Shown piece after piece: positions 5,384 through 14,360 of a stretch of 64,000 nt of DNA. Origin of the DNA: CAZMRF01 sp964568735 (GTDB lineage Bacteria > Acidobacteriota > Polarisedimenticolia > JACPZX01); NCBI GenBank assembly GCA_964568735.1, contig CAZMRF010000005.1:53922-117921 (forward strand). The letters are read 5' to 3'. The stretch's first letter is position 1. Each line of letters opens with the position of its first letter. A program made the position numbers and the translations under genes. Below the pieces are notes generated by a model. It searched no databases. It saw only the letters and a list, made by a program, of their open reading frames with translations, and was not told where the DNA came from.

Positions 5384-7783
5384 TCAGTCCTTGAGAACCG
5401 CCACCGTGGCGCCGGTGCCGCCCGCGCGGGGGTCGGCGGGCTTGTGCTCGAGGACCATGGGGTGATCGCTCAGGAATGCGGCCACCGCCTGGCGCAGGCG
5501 GCCCGTGCCGTGGCCGTGAACGATGCGCACCTCGCGGTGGCCCGCCAGGATCACGTCGTCGAAGAACTTCTCCATCGCGGCTCGCGCTTCCTCGACCGTC
5601 CTGCCGATGAGATTGATCTCCGAAGGGACGTTCTCCTTCCTCGCCATGTCGAGCGTCACGCCCGCGGGGAGTGAGATGGACATCCTCGGCAGGGGCGCCC
5701 CACCCCCTTGGAGCGGCTCGCAGTCGGCCAGCGGCACGGTCATCCGCTTGTTGCGGACGATGAGATCCACGCGGCGCCGCTTCATGTTCACCGACTGGAC
5801 GACCCCCTCGGACTTGAGGCTCCGGACCATCACTCTCGATCCGGGCACCGGGCCGGCCACGGCGGGCTCCTCGTCGCTCACCGGGAGCCTCCCGGCTCCC
5901 GCGTGCGCCGGAGCGGGCGGCACCAGATCCTCCGCGAGCTTCTCCTTCACGCGGCGCTCCCGCAGCCTCGCCTCGCTCCTGAGCTGCAGCGCGGCGGCCC
6001 TGTCGGTCAGCTCCTTCTCGATCCCGGCCGCGGCGCCGCCGATCTTCTCGAGGGCGGCCGCGATCGCCTCGTCGTAGCGGCGCCTCAGATCGGCCTCCTC
6101 GCTCCGCGCCCGCTCGCGCGCCTCCGCCCCCTCCGCCGCGGCACGCTCGTGCTCGGCTCGCGCGCGCTCCAGCTCCGAGGCGCGCTCCCCGACGAGCGTC
6201 TGGAGGCGGACCAGGTAGGCGTCCACCATCCTGTGGGCCTCGCCGAGGCGCTGGCGTGCCTCCTCAAGGATCGGCTCCGGCAGGCCGAGGCGCGCCGCCA
6301 TCTCCAGCCCGCCGCTGCGCCCCGCGAGGCCGGGGATGAGGCGGTGCGTCGGCGCCAGAGCCTCCTCGTCGAACTCCATGGAGGCATTCCCGGCCCCCTC
6401 GGTCACCTCCGCCCACGCCTTCAACGCGCCGTGGTGCGTGGTGGCGACGACGCAGGCGCCGTGGCGCCGGAAGTGATCGACGATCGCCACTGCGAGCGCG
6501 CCCTCTTCTTCCGGGTCCGTTCCGCCTCCCACCTCGTCGAGGAGGACCAGAGCCGGGCTTCGGAGCGCGTCGGTCATCTCGCCAATCCTTATCATCCTGG
6601 CCGAGAAGGTCGAGAGGTTCTCCGTGATGGACTGGCGATCACCCACGTCGGCGAGGATCTTCGCGAAGACGGGAAGGACGGCATGGCGCGCGGGCAGCAG
6701 CACGCCGCTCTGGTTCATCAGAGCGAGCAGGCCGGCGGTTTTCAAAGCCACCGTCTTGCCGCCCGTATTGGGCCCCGACAGGACGAGCGCGTGGCCGCCG
6801 CCCGGCACCTCGAAATCGAGAGGGACGATCAGCTCGCCTCTCTCGCGGAGCGCGGCTTCCAGCACCGGGTGGCGCGCCCCCTCCAGCGTGATCCCCTCTC
6901 CCTCCCCCGCCGGGACACAGGCGTACTCCTCGGCGAAGATGGCACAGGCGCCCAGGAGGTCGGACTCGCCGAGGACACGGCAGAGAGTCCTCAGCTCGGG
7001 CAGGTTCGCTCTGAGGCGCGAGCCGATCTCGAGGAGGATGCGCCTCCCCTCGGCCTCCTCCTCCTCGCGCAGGGTGACCAGCTCGTTGTTCAGCTCCACG
7101 ACCTCGAGGGGCTCGACGAAGACCGTCGCGCCCGTGGAGGAGGCGCCGTGGATGATCCCGGGGATCCCCTTCCTCGCCTCGACCTTCACGGGGACGACGA
7201 AGCGGCTGTTGCGGACCGTGACGAACTCGTCCTGGATCGCATCCCGGATCAGGTCCTGATCGATGAAGCGCCTCAGGCGCTGCTGGAGGCGCCCCTCCAT
7301 CACGGCGATGCGGGCGCGCAGCTCGGCGAGCTTCGTGGAGGCGCGGTCCTCGAGCTTCCCGTCGAGAGCGATCTTGCCGGCGAGATCGTTCAGGAGGGGA
7401 CGGAGGTTCGGGACGGCTCCCGCGAGATCCCAGATCCTCGGGTAGCGGGCTCGCACGGCCGCCGCCTCGTCGCGCCAGGAGAGGCCGGCCCGGATCACCG
7501 CGAGGATGCGCGCCACTCGCGGAGGCTCGGGGAGGTTCCCTTCGGGCTCGAGCGCGGTGAGGATCTCGCCCGGGTCTTCGACCGTGCCCGGCCCGGGCGG
7601 CCGCAGCTCCCTGAGGAATGCCAGCGCCTCCGTGGCGCGGCGGCGGCGCACGGAGACCTCCTCGGGGTCGGGCGACGGAGCCAGCCCCTGGAGCGCCGCA
7701 TGCCCGAGCGGGCTGCGCAGCTTCGATCCCAGCAGGCGCTTCAGCCCGCCGAACTCCAGCGCCTCGAGTGTGATGGCATCCAT
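5384..7783 (-). CDS. mutS2: Endonuclease MutS2
   Basis: A 799-residue protein from the ATG at 7783 (the frame is open further up but overlaps pgsA). The MutS core and clamp domains come first, then Walker A GPNTGGKT (residues 337-344), Walker B LVLLDEVGGGTDP (Asp-Glu 416-417), a long coiled coil, a KOW-like segment and a C-terminal Smr nuclease domain with the HGHGTGRLR motif. MutS2 lacks the mismatch-binding domain; in different bacteria it suppresses homologous recombination or acts on collided ribosomes. Length and domain order are as expected. It is the last gene of a leftward unit with pgsA and a CsgG-like gene, 26 bases after the pgsA stop. Confidence 0.95.
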   Translation of the reverse strand: MDAITLEALEFGGLKRLLGSKLRSPLGHAALQGLAPSPDPEEVSVRRRRATEALAFLRELRPPGPGTVEDPGEILTALEPEGNLPEPPRVARILAVIRAGLSWRDEAAAVRARYPRIWDLAGAVPNLRPLLNDLAGKIALDGKLEDRASTKLAELRARIAVMEGRLQQRLRRFIDQDLIRDAIQDEFVTVRNSRFVVPVKVEARKGIPGIIHGASSTGATVFVEPLEVVELNNELVTLREEEEAEGRRILLEIGSRLRANLPELRTLCRVLGESDLLGACAIFAEEYACVPAGEGEGITLEGARHPVLEAALRERGELIVPLDFEVPGGGHALVLSGPNTGGKTVALKTAGLLALMNQSGVLLPARHAVLPVFAKILADVGDRQSITENLSTFSARMIRIGEMTDALRSPALVLLDEVGGGTDPEEEGALAVAIVDHFRRHGACVVATTHHGALKAWAEVTEGAGNASMEFDEEALAPTHRLIPGLAGRSGGLEMAARLGLPEPILEEARQRLGEAHRMVDAYLVRLQTLVGERASELERARAEHERAAAEGAEARERARSEEADLRRRYDEAIAAALEKIGGAAAGIEKELTDRAAALQLRSEARLRERRVKEKLAEDLVPPAPAHAGAGRLPVSDEEPAVAGPVPGSRVMVRSLKSEGVVQSVNMKRRRVDLIVRNKRMTVPLADCEPLQGGGAPLPRMSISLPAGVTLDMARKENVPSEINLIGRTVEEARAAMEKFFDDVILAGHREVRIVHGHGTGRLRQAVAAFLSDHPMVLEHKPADPRAGGTGATVAVLKD

Positions 7784-7809
7784 GGCTGGCGGCCTGTGCA
7801 TGTGCGCGC

Positions 7810-8403
7810 TCAGGCGGCGCCGTCCCGCGCGGCCGCCGGGTTCCCCCAGATGGCCTGAAAGATGTAGTGAAGGCCGCTGGAGAGGACGAGCGCGAGCGTG
7901 GCGTAGCACATCCAGGGCACGAGGGTGCCGGAACGGCCGCCGCCGTAGTTGGAGAAGAGGACGGCCAGGACCGTCAGGATCTGGATCGCGGTCGTGGCCT
8001 TCCCCAGCAGCGTCGGGATGAAGGCGGTGCGCGCCCCCGTGACGTAGAGCACTCCGGCGATGAGCGCGATGATGACGTCCCGGCCGATCGAGAGGATGAC
8101 CAGGTAGATCGGCAGCCGGTTCAGAAGGACGAAGTTCGGCAGGATCTTGGGATGGTCCGGGAGGCTCAGGACGACGAAGGCGGCGGTGAGCAGCAGCTTG
8201 TCCGCCATCGGATCCAGGATCGCCCCGAGGGCGGTGGCCTGCTTCCACATCCTCGCGATGATGCCGTCGAGGAAGTCCGTGATCCCGGCCACGCCGAAGA
8301 TGACGAGCGCGAGCCCGAAGCGGCTCTCCGTCACCGCGATGATGAAGAAGGGGACGAGGGCGAGGCGCAGGACCGTGAGGAGATTCGCGAAGGTCAGGCC
8401 CAT
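7810..8403 (-). CDS. pgsA: CDP-diacylglycerol-glycerol-3-phosphate 3-phosphatidyltransferase
   Basis: A 197-residue membrane protein. It carries the CDP-alcohol phosphotransferase signature D-G-x2-A-R-x8-G-x3-D-x3-D as LDGIIARMWKQATALGAILD followed by PMADK, near residue 45, and several hydrophobic helices. The N terminus LTFANLLTVLRLALVPFF is typical of PgsA, which makes phosphatidylglycerophosphate, the committed step of acidic phospholipid synthesis at the inner membrane. Related enzymes (cardiolipin synthase-type CDP-alcohol transferases) share the motif, so the exact alcohol acceptor is inferred from overall similarity. It sits between a CsgG-like gene and mutS2 on the same strand. Confidence 0.85.
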   Translation of the reverse strand: MGLTFANLLTVLRLALVPFFIIAVTESRFGLALVIFGVAGITDFLDGIIARMWKQATALGAILDPMADKLLLTAAFVVLSLPDHPKILPNFVLLNRLPIYLVILSIGRDVIIALIAGVLYVTGARTAFIPTLLGKATTAIQILTVLAVLFSNYGGGRSGTLVPWMCYATLALVLSSGLHYIFQAIWGNPAAARDGAA

Positions 8404-8447
8404 GCGCGCCTCAGGAGCCTGCCCGCTTCATCGCCCCCGGGCCTCCC

Positions 8448-9365
8448 TCAGGAGCCCGCAGGCTTCGCGACGTCCCCGCCCTGGAACCCGCTGCCGCTCT
8501 GGGGCGATGCGATCGCGACCTTGTCCTTGACCTCTCTCACGACGATGCGGCCGACGAGCGTCATCTCGACGTCGAGGACGGCTCCCGTGTCGGGATCCTT
8601 GATCTCCTTGCCGACGCGAAATACGTCGAAGAGGTCGCCGGCCTTGATCCCCTCCGAAGCGCCCTTGTTCAGGTAGATCTTGTCCCCGGAGACGTTCGCG
8701 ATCTTCGCCTCGAGGCCGCCGCCGCCGCGAAGGCTCGACACGAGGTTCTCGGACCCGGCGGCCATCTTCTGCGCCAGCTCCTCGACGCAGGGGCGGAAGA
8801 CCTTGTCGATCTTCGTCTCGTCGAAGTCCACGCCGCCGCCTGCGCCGAAGACATGCACCTTGAACGAGGAATCCTCGTTCGCGGCCGTTTCCGCGAAGAC
8901 GATCTCCGCCGTATTGGTGTTGACGAGCCGCACGTCGAGCGCGCCCTCAAGGGTGTTCTTCGAGGCGCTGAAGCTGAGGCCCCCGCCGCCGCTCTGGCGA
9001 ACGCCGAGCTTCGTGATGTCTCCCACGAGGATCAGCTCCACGCCGAGGATCCTGCCGATCTTCGCGGCCGTCGTGGCGTCCACGGCGCCCGAAGCACCCA
9101 TGCCCTGCTCCTTGAGGACCTCGTCGATGCGCTTGCGCTCGATCACGGTGAACTTCCCCGTCTTGACGAGCTGCGTCTCGAACATGCCGTTCACGACGCT
9201 GCTCGAGAGGTGGGCATAGCCACTGGAGATGTGGGTGGAGTCGAAGGGAAGGACCGCGATCCGGGGCTTCTTCGCCTGCGCGTAGGAGGCTGCAGCGGCC
9301 AGGATAGCCAGGGCCGGGAGGATCACCATCAGTCTTCGCACGTTCGTGAGGGCGGATCGCTTCAT
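8448..9365 (-). CDS. CsgG-family secreted or outer-membrane protein
   Basis: A 305-residue protein with a Sec signal peptide (hydrophobic run LMVILPALAILAAAASYAQA). The mature part has RIAVLPFDST, FTVIERKRIDEVLKEQGMG and AAKIGRILGVELILVGDITK, the conserved blocks of the CsgG/FlgO-type domain that in CsgG forms the curli secretion pore. A C-terminal FlgT-like domain follows (YLNKGASEGIKAGDLFDVFR). No lipobox cysteine is visible, and no curli subunit genes are nearby, so a role in curli export is not supported; many bacteria use this fold in unknown envelope functions. AGGAG lies ten bases upstream of the ATG. Confidence 0.8.
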   Translation of the reverse strand: MKRSALTNVRRLMVILPALAILAAAASYAQAKKPRIAVLPFDSTHISSGYAHLSSSVVNGMFETQLVKTGKFTVIERKRIDEVLKEQGMGASGAVDATTAAKIGRILGVELILVGDITKLGVRQSGGGGLSFSASKNTLEGALDVRLVNTNTAEIVFAETAANEDSSFKVHVFGAGGGVDFDETKIDKVFRPCVEELAQKMAAGSENLVSSLRGGGGLEAKIANVSGDKIYLNKGASEGIKAGDLFDVFRVGKEIKDPDTGAVLDVEMTLVGRIVVREVKDKVAIASPQSGSGFQGGDVAKPAGS

Positions 9366-9525
9366 TCCCTAATTCTCCTTGAGGGCCTAATCCTCCGCGA
9401 TTCAAGAGGCGGATTTGCAGCCCGGCCAGTCCCTGTGACGACAACAAGGTGGGGTCATTACAGCACCCTTTCCCGCCGTGTCAAGGCGTTCGGTCGCACA
9501 GACGTCTACCGACGCTATCCCCGGG

Positions 9526-9733
9526 TCGTTCGAGCAACTCAGGAACTACCCCGACTTGGTCTCTGAGGACATCCTCACCTGCCTGGCATACGCGAGCGAG
9601 CGCCTCGAAACCTAGAAGGTCTACCCCCCCCGGTCAAGTGATGCCTTTCCTGGGCAACGAGAACTTCTCTGGGGAGGCTCTCGAGGGGCTCAGATCGCTC
9701 GGACATCATGTGATCCAAGAAGCCAAGCATGAG
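9526..9733 (+). pseudogene. Remains of a DUF433-DUF5615 toxin-antitoxin module
   Basis: From 9526 to the TAG at 9613 the frame reads LRNYPDLVSEDILTCLAYAS plus ERLET, the C-terminal third of a DUF433 antitoxin and clearly related to the intact copy at 5016-5258. At 9641 an ATG opens MPFLGNENFSGEALEGLRSL plus GHHV, the first strand and helix of a DUF5615 PIN-like toxin, with the expected metal-binding Asp replaced by Asn (GNEN for xDEN). The similarity stops after about 30 residues. Both parts are truncated. The rest of the gap 9366-9973 shows no gene; it carries GC-rich sequence leading into the next unit. Confidence 0.6.
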
Positions 9734-9973
9734 TCCAACCTGAACCGTGGCCGCGGAGAGGTTCGTTGGCAGTGCCGAATGAGTGCGTCGCAAGTGGGCT
9801 GCAGCACCCGGCTCAGGACGTCGAGCTGATCCCACAGCGTCTGCGATTCGATAGGAGGCCTTCCCGCCGGTCTTGGGGGGGCAACCGGCGACCCCGCGGC
9901 CCCGTACGTCCCGCTCGGGTGACCAGAGTGGTGATAGAATTTCCTACACTTTGAATGTGCAGGGGGGCCCTCG

Positions 9974-10639
9974 ATGGCCGACGAAACAAAGGAAAAGCTC
10001 AAGAACGCGGCGGCAGTCTTCGCCAGCGGTTACGTCAAGCGGTGGATGGAGGGCAACTACGATCGACTGATGACCACTGAATCGGGCCAGCGCCTTCAGG
10101 CCCTCGACGATCGGGTCAAGTACGTTCTAGAGGCTGGCGCGTACGCACTGATGGCGTTTGCCGACCAGCACCTGTCGGCTGACACGCCGCTGAAACGACT
10201 CATCCGCGAAATCTCGCTTGATGCCGCGCCGGAGCTTTCCAAGCGCATGGTCAACGGTGTACGCGAGAAGCTGTCCACCTCACAGCCGGGGGCAGCCAAT
10301 CACGAGGTCGCACAGGCGCTTTTGAAGCTCGGTGACGATGACCTGGGAGCACTTCTCGCATGGCTTTCGAACCTGACTCCGGAGAAGCGCGCTGCCATGG
10401 TCAAGCCCCTTTCCTCGCTCTCAGGAGATGACTTGAAGCGATTCGCAACCCTATCGCCCCACCAGCGGGACCTACTGAGCACCCTCGATGACCCGATGAG
10501 CCGACCGCGGTCGCAATCGGAGCCGGCACGGGCCGGCTCGGCCCGAACCGAAGTCACCAAAGCACTGAAGGGTTTGCGAAAAAGGATGCGCGACAAGACC
10601 GGAGAACTCAGGGCGAAGAGGCGCGACCGTGGCCGCTGA
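9974..10639 (+). CDS. Uncharacterised soluble protein, first gene of a three-gene unit
   Basis: A 221-residue protein that was not assigned to a family. The N-terminal part is predicted helical (EKLKNAAAVFASGYVKRWME; YVLEAGAYALMAFADQHLSA), the middle contains several charged helices, and the C terminus ends in a strongly basic tail (KGLRKRMRDKTGELRAKRRD). No signal peptide or membrane segment. The stop overlaps the start of the membrane protein gene by eleven bases, so the two are probably translated together. A purine-rich GGGGGG lies upstream of the ATG. Base composition is lower in GC than the flanking core genes, suggesting acquired DNA. Confidence 0.6.
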   Translation: MADETKEKLKNAAAVFASGYVKRWMEGNYDRLMTTESGQRLQALDDRVKYVLEAGAYALMAFADQHLSADTPLKRLIREISLDAAPELSKRMVNGVREKLSTSQPGAANHEVAQALLKLGDDDLGALLAWLSNLTPEKRAAMVKPLSSLSGDDLKRFATLSPHQRDLLSTLDDPMSRPRSQSEPARAGSARTEVTKALKGLRKRMRDKTGELRAKRRDRGR

Positions 10640-12068
10640 CGACTCCTCCTCCCTCCTCGGGCTTGCCCTGGGCGCCTTGCGAGACGCCGCTGCGCTCACC
10701 GAGGCCTATGTAAGCGACTACCTCTCCAGCCTGAGACGGATGGCATTTCGCCTTCTGCTTCTGTGTGCCGCGCCCCTACCCGTGCTGGCGCTGTTGCTTC
10801 TCTTTGGTTCCTGGGGACAGGGAGTCCTCGGTGCCTACCTGATTTACGTAGCCATCCTAGGGGGCCTGCTGTGCTTGTTCGCCTTCCCGCTCCTCCTCGC
10901 AGCATCCACACTGGTTCGCCATACGAACCTCAAAGATGAGATCAACGCCGTGGTGGTCCCTCTAGCTACGATCGGGTTTTGGGTCGTCGCGTTGGCTGCT
11001 TATCTCTTCATGATTCCCGGACGTCCTAATCCAGTAACCCTGCTACTCGCCGTTCTAATGGCTCTTGCGCTCGCATTAGCCAGTGTCGCTGGGGCGTTTA
11101 GCCTTCCCACACGAGCCTTCGCCGGAAAGCTGGCAGCCGTTCTGCTAGTCCTTTTCCTCTCCATGCTCTTCCCGAACATCACAAGAGTCCTTCTTCGACT
11201 CAAACCCGCCGGGGAAGAGATGCTCGTCAGGGGGCTGGGCCAGTATCCGGACGCTATCGAAGTAGCCTCCGTGGCAGATTTGCCCTGCTTCGATGTGGCC
11301 ACGGGGGAGGCCAAGGTGTGGTACCACCGGAATACCGACGGCACCTATGCGCTGTTTACCAACCCGGGTTACGACAAGTTAAGCGGAGAAGAACTTACCC
11401 GCGTATCTTCCGCGCAGGAGTGCGCTGAAATTCAAGCATCGGTTCGAACCATCCAGGAGACCGCCGGAAGGAAGGCGGAGGCTCTTAACGCGGAACGCCG
11501 GACCGAGGCCGCCGAGCGTCAATTGAGAGAGGCGACTGCAACTCGCGCGGAGGAGCTTGCGCTTCAAGAGGCGCACCGGCGCTCGTACCTAGAGCGCTAC
11601 ATCGCCATGGCGGCGATTCAGAACAGACCAGAGAGCCGTGAGGTCGCCATACTCCTCATTGATGAGGCAGGCAGGCTGGATTCTGTCCTCGCTCAAGGGA
11701 TAAGCGATCTCCTCGATCAACGCGCATGGAACCCGACTGTGGCTCTTTTTACAAGCGCAGTAGCATCTGACAGTGGCCTGTTTGATGATCTCTTCCAGGG
11801 CCGGAAATCGCGCATTGATGATCTCGAGCTCCGCACCCACGTCGACTATATTCTGGCGGGGAGGGAGACCCTCGAGTACAGCCGGAACCCGCAACTCGCT
11901 GATCTTTTCTCGGCGCACCTTACACTCGAGCTCCATCGTGTGCCCGTTAAGGAGGGCGGCATCGAACGGGTCACCAAGTTTTCCGTAGTTGGTGCTGGGT
12001 TCAGCGAAGATTCTTCCCGACTGGCAGCGTTCAAGAAAATGCTGAAGTTACTCAAACCTGAACTCTGA
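10629..12068 (+). CDS. Membrane protein with a C-terminal FlgO/CsgG-like domain
   Basis: A 479-residue protein starting at GTG. Residues about 40-190 hold five or six hydrophobic helices (for example FRLLLLCAAPLPVLALLLLF). Then come a short globular region, a charged coiled coil (AEALNAERRTEAAERQLREA) and a C-terminal domain with AILLIDEAGRLDSVL, LELRTHVDYILAGRETLEYS and KFSVVGAGFSEDSSRLAAFK. The last part resembles the strand pattern of FlgO/CsgG-type domains ('dYil-G'), which also occurs in the next gene product. It may tether such a domain to the inner membrane. No enzymatic motif is visible. Weak family call; the gene order suggests a joint function with its neighbours. Confidence 0.55.
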   Translation: MAADDSSSLLGLALGALRDAAALTEAYVSDYLSSLRRMAFRLLLLCAAPLPVLALLLLFGSWGQGVLGAYLIYVAILGGLLCLFAFPLLLAASTLVRHTNLKDEINAVVVPLATIGFWVVALAAYLFMIPGRPNPVTLLLAVLMALALALASVAGAFSLPTRAFAGKLAAVLLVLFLSMLFPNITRVLLRLKPAGEEMLVRGLGQYPDAIEVASVADLPCFDVATGEAKVWYHRNTDGTYALFTNPGYDKLSGEELTRVSSAQECAEIQASVRTIQETAGRKAEALNAERRTEAAERQLREATATRAEELALQEAHRRSYLERYIAMAAIQNRPESREVAILLIDEAGRLDSVLAQGISDLLDQRAWNPTVALFTSAVASDSGLFDDLFQGRKSRIDDLELRTHVDYILAGRETLEYSRNPQLADLFSAHLTLELHRVPVKEGGIERVTKFSVVGAGFSEDSSRLAAFKKMLKLLKPEL

Positions 12069-12112
12069 TCGGCAGAGATATGTGGGCGCTCTCCTTTACC
12101 AGAGGTGAAGAC

Positions 12113-13168
12113 ATGAATTCGAGGCTTTGGAGACTCGTTCCTCTCGTCACCGCCGTGTTTCTGGCGGGCAGCGGGACCGAAACCTGGGGACAGAAGACGT
12201 TTTCGGACGGGATCAGGGAACTGGCCTCACAGATCGGTGCGGGGATCGGAACAGATGCAACCCACAAGAAGCGGATAGCCGTTATTCCCTTCCGCGAGCT
12301 GGATGGAAGAACGACAGTGCTCGGCACGTACCTGGCCGAGGAGTTGGTCACGGCCCTGTTTCAGGCCGGCGGGCTGGAGATCATCGAAAGGGGCATGCTC
12401 GACAGGGTCTTCACGGAACTCAAGCTCGCTGATACAGGCGCGATCGATCCGAATACTGCTAGGGAGGTTGGCAGGATCGCCGGAGTCGATGCGATTGTCA
12501 CGGGATCCGTTACGGACCTTCAGTCGTACATCTCGATCAACTGTCGACTCATTTCCACTGAAACGGGACAGGTGTTCGGGGCGTCACAGACGAAGATCGT
12601 TAAGGATGATGATGTCAGGAAGATCATGGGGATCGCCATGCCGTCAGCCACCTCTTCCGGCGTTTCCATGTCCGGGGAGTCGTCCACACAGTTGCATCGC
12701 GGCGAGGAGGGGCATTCAACCGACGCCGCGACGCCCGAGGTCTCTCGACCCCAGAGCGTCGAATCAACCGGCTATCTCTTCGAGCTGAAATCGTGCGGTC
12801 GATCCGGGGGAGTTGTTGTGTGCACCGTAATGGTGACGAACAAGGGCCAGGACCGACAGATGATCCTTTATGGCCCCGATAACAGATATGGCCCCGGTAA
12901 CAGAGCCCCAAGCTCAAGGCTCATCGACGAGCTTGGTGACGAGCACCTCGCCTCAGACCTTCGGCTCGGTACCTCGTCTGGACCAAATCGGGCAGAGCTA
13001 GTTCTCGCGTCCGGGATTCCCACAAAGGCCTCGCTCAGCTTTTCAGATTTATCGGGCGATGTGCGACGGATCGCACTACTTGAAATCGCGACCAGCACAA
13101 GCGTGGAGAGAGTCTACCGTCCGACAGTCTTCATCGTGAAATTCAACGACATCCAACTCAGTCGATAG
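12113..13168 (+). CDS. Exported CsgG/FlgO-like protein with a C-terminal Ig-like domain
   Basis: The ATG at 12113, seven bases after GAGGTG, is preferred over an in-frame GTG-type start at 12080; it gives 351 residues with a signal peptide (LVPLVTAVFLAGSGTETWG). The first domain has RIAVIPFRELDG, LGTYLAEELVTALFQ, LEIIERGMLDRVFTELKL and VGRIAGVDAIVTGSVTDL, a clear CsgG/FlgO-type core. After a Ser/Glu-rich linker, the C-terminal domain (CTVMVTNKGQDRQMIL; ASLSFSDLSG) resembles DUF4352-like immunoglobulin folds. It faces the methyltransferase gene tail to tail across about 100 bases. Confidence 0.7.
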   Translation: MNSRLWRLVPLVTAVFLAGSGTETWGQKTFSDGIRELASQIGAGIGTDATHKKRIAVIPFRELDGRTTVLGTYLAEELVTALFQAGGLEIIERGMLDRVFTELKLADTGAIDPNTAREVGRIAGVDAIVTGSVTDLQSYISINCRLISTETGQVFGASQTKIVKDDDVRKIMGIAMPSATSSGVSMSGESSTQLHRGEEGHSTDAATPEVSRPQSVESTGYLFELKSCGRSGGVVVCTVMVTNKGQDRQMILYGPDNRYGPGNRAPSSRLIDELGDEHLASDLRLGTSSGPNRAELVLASGIPTKASLSFSDLSGDVRRIALLEIATSTSVERVYRPTVFIVKFNDIQLSR

Positions 13169-13268
13169 TTTGGATAACTGCAGTCAGCAGAGGCCCTGCC
13201 CTCGGGCGTTCCGTAGAACATGATAACGCGGACGCCGCTGCGTGTGTACGACAGTCGCCTATGACTGC

Positions 13269-14360
13269 TCAGTGAACTTGAAACCGAAAGTCGTGCTCGA
13301 TCAAGGTCCCCGTGGCTCCAGGACGGAAGGCCTGAAGCTGGCTGTTCACTATCCGACTCGATCGTCGATCTCGTAGCCTGATCGAGGTCCCGATGCCCGA
13401 GCGGAGAGATCGCCTAAGTTCTTCCCCCACCGTCGCACCCTCGATGTTTCGCCCGCCTATTCGAATGACGAGGTGCGCCCCATCTCGCAAGAGCGGAGCG
13501 ATTCCTGCCCATGCCTCTGTTAGGAACTTCCAGTACGATTCTGAACCGCGATGTCTATCGTCAGTTCTCCGATCACGTCGCGGGCGGTCTGGCCCCCCCA
13601 GGAACCAAAGACGAAGCCACTGATCCTCCCTGTAATCTGTGGTGTTCAGATAGGGCGGCGATGTGATAACGAGTGAGACGATCTTCGAGGCGTCAGGAAA
13701 CCGTTTCGAGATTTTCCGAGCATCGGTCGCGGATACGCGACCTCGACGTGGTGGAAGAGGCGACTCATAGCGGTATTCAGCCACGGCCCGGAGAATAGAG
13801 AATACGTTTCGGTCGGGGGGCAGACACCCTCTCTCCCTCCACCAGCGTATCGAGTAATCGGGCTTAGTGCTGATCGTGCGCGGCATGCGATTGCTGAAGC
13901 ACCAACCTGTTCGATGACTCTCACCATGAAGGCACCCGAGGGCGAGGGCAGCAATTAGGCAGTCGGTGCGTCGCGAGCGCCATTTCAACCTGCGCCGCAG
14001 AAACAACACCTGACGAAGAGTTGATCGCGCAAAGCACAGTCTGAAGAACTCGTCCTCGCCTATTCGCGTCCTCGACTCAGGCCCGGCCCGGAACTCCTCT
14101 TCCAGCCGTGCGAGCCGCTCGATCACAGATTTGAATCGCGGTGGACTTGCCTTGGCTCGCGATGCGCAGATTGCGACTGGGTTGGTGTCACCTGCGATCG
14201 CCTCTCTGTCGCTCAGAAGCGCCTCAAGGACAGTCGTACCTCGTCCACAGAAGGGGTCGAGGACAGTCTCTCCCGGTTTCGACCAGATAAGGTGCTTTCG
14301 GACGAATCGCTCAGGGAACATAGCGAAGTACGGGCAGATTGAGTGAAAGCGATTTCTCAC
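13269..14360 (-). CDS. DNA methyltransferase (N4-cytosine or N6-adenine type)
   Basis: A 363-residue protein with the two key motifs of amino-methyltransferases: motif I DPFCGRGTT for AdoMet binding at residues 35-43 and motif IV TSPPY at 233-237 for catalysis. The order (I before IV with a large insert) and the blocks FHSICPYFAMFPERFV, GDTNPVAICASRAKA and DQWLRLWFLGGPD fit a family of solitary or restriction-linked modification enzymes. It starts within the stop of the upstream gene (4-base overlap) and is the third gene of a leftward unit with a ParB-like and a nuclease-like gene. Recognition sequence is unknown. Methylation is inferred from the motifs. Confidence 0.85.
   Translation of the reverse strand: MRNRFHSICPYFAMFPERFVRKHLIWSKPGETVLDPFCGRGTTVLEALLSDREAIAGDTNPVAICASRAKASPPRFKSVIERLARLEEEFRAGPESRTRIGEDEFFRLCFARSTLRQVLFLRRRLKWRSRRTDCLIAALALGCLHGESHRTGWCFSNRMPRTISTKPDYSIRWWRERGCLPPDRNVFSILRAVAEYRYESPLPPRRGRVSATDARKISKRFPDASKIVSLVITSPPYLNTTDYREDQWLRLWFLGGPDRPRRDRRTDDRHRGSESYWKFLTEAWAGIAPLLRDGAHLVIRIGGRNIEGATVGEELRRSLRSGIGTSIRLRDRRSSRIVNSQLQAFRPGATGTLIEHDFRFQVH

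Noticed and set aside
5708..7858. Very long rightward open frame across mutS2
   Set aside because: It is antisense to mutS2, has no domain pattern and arises from high GC at third positions.
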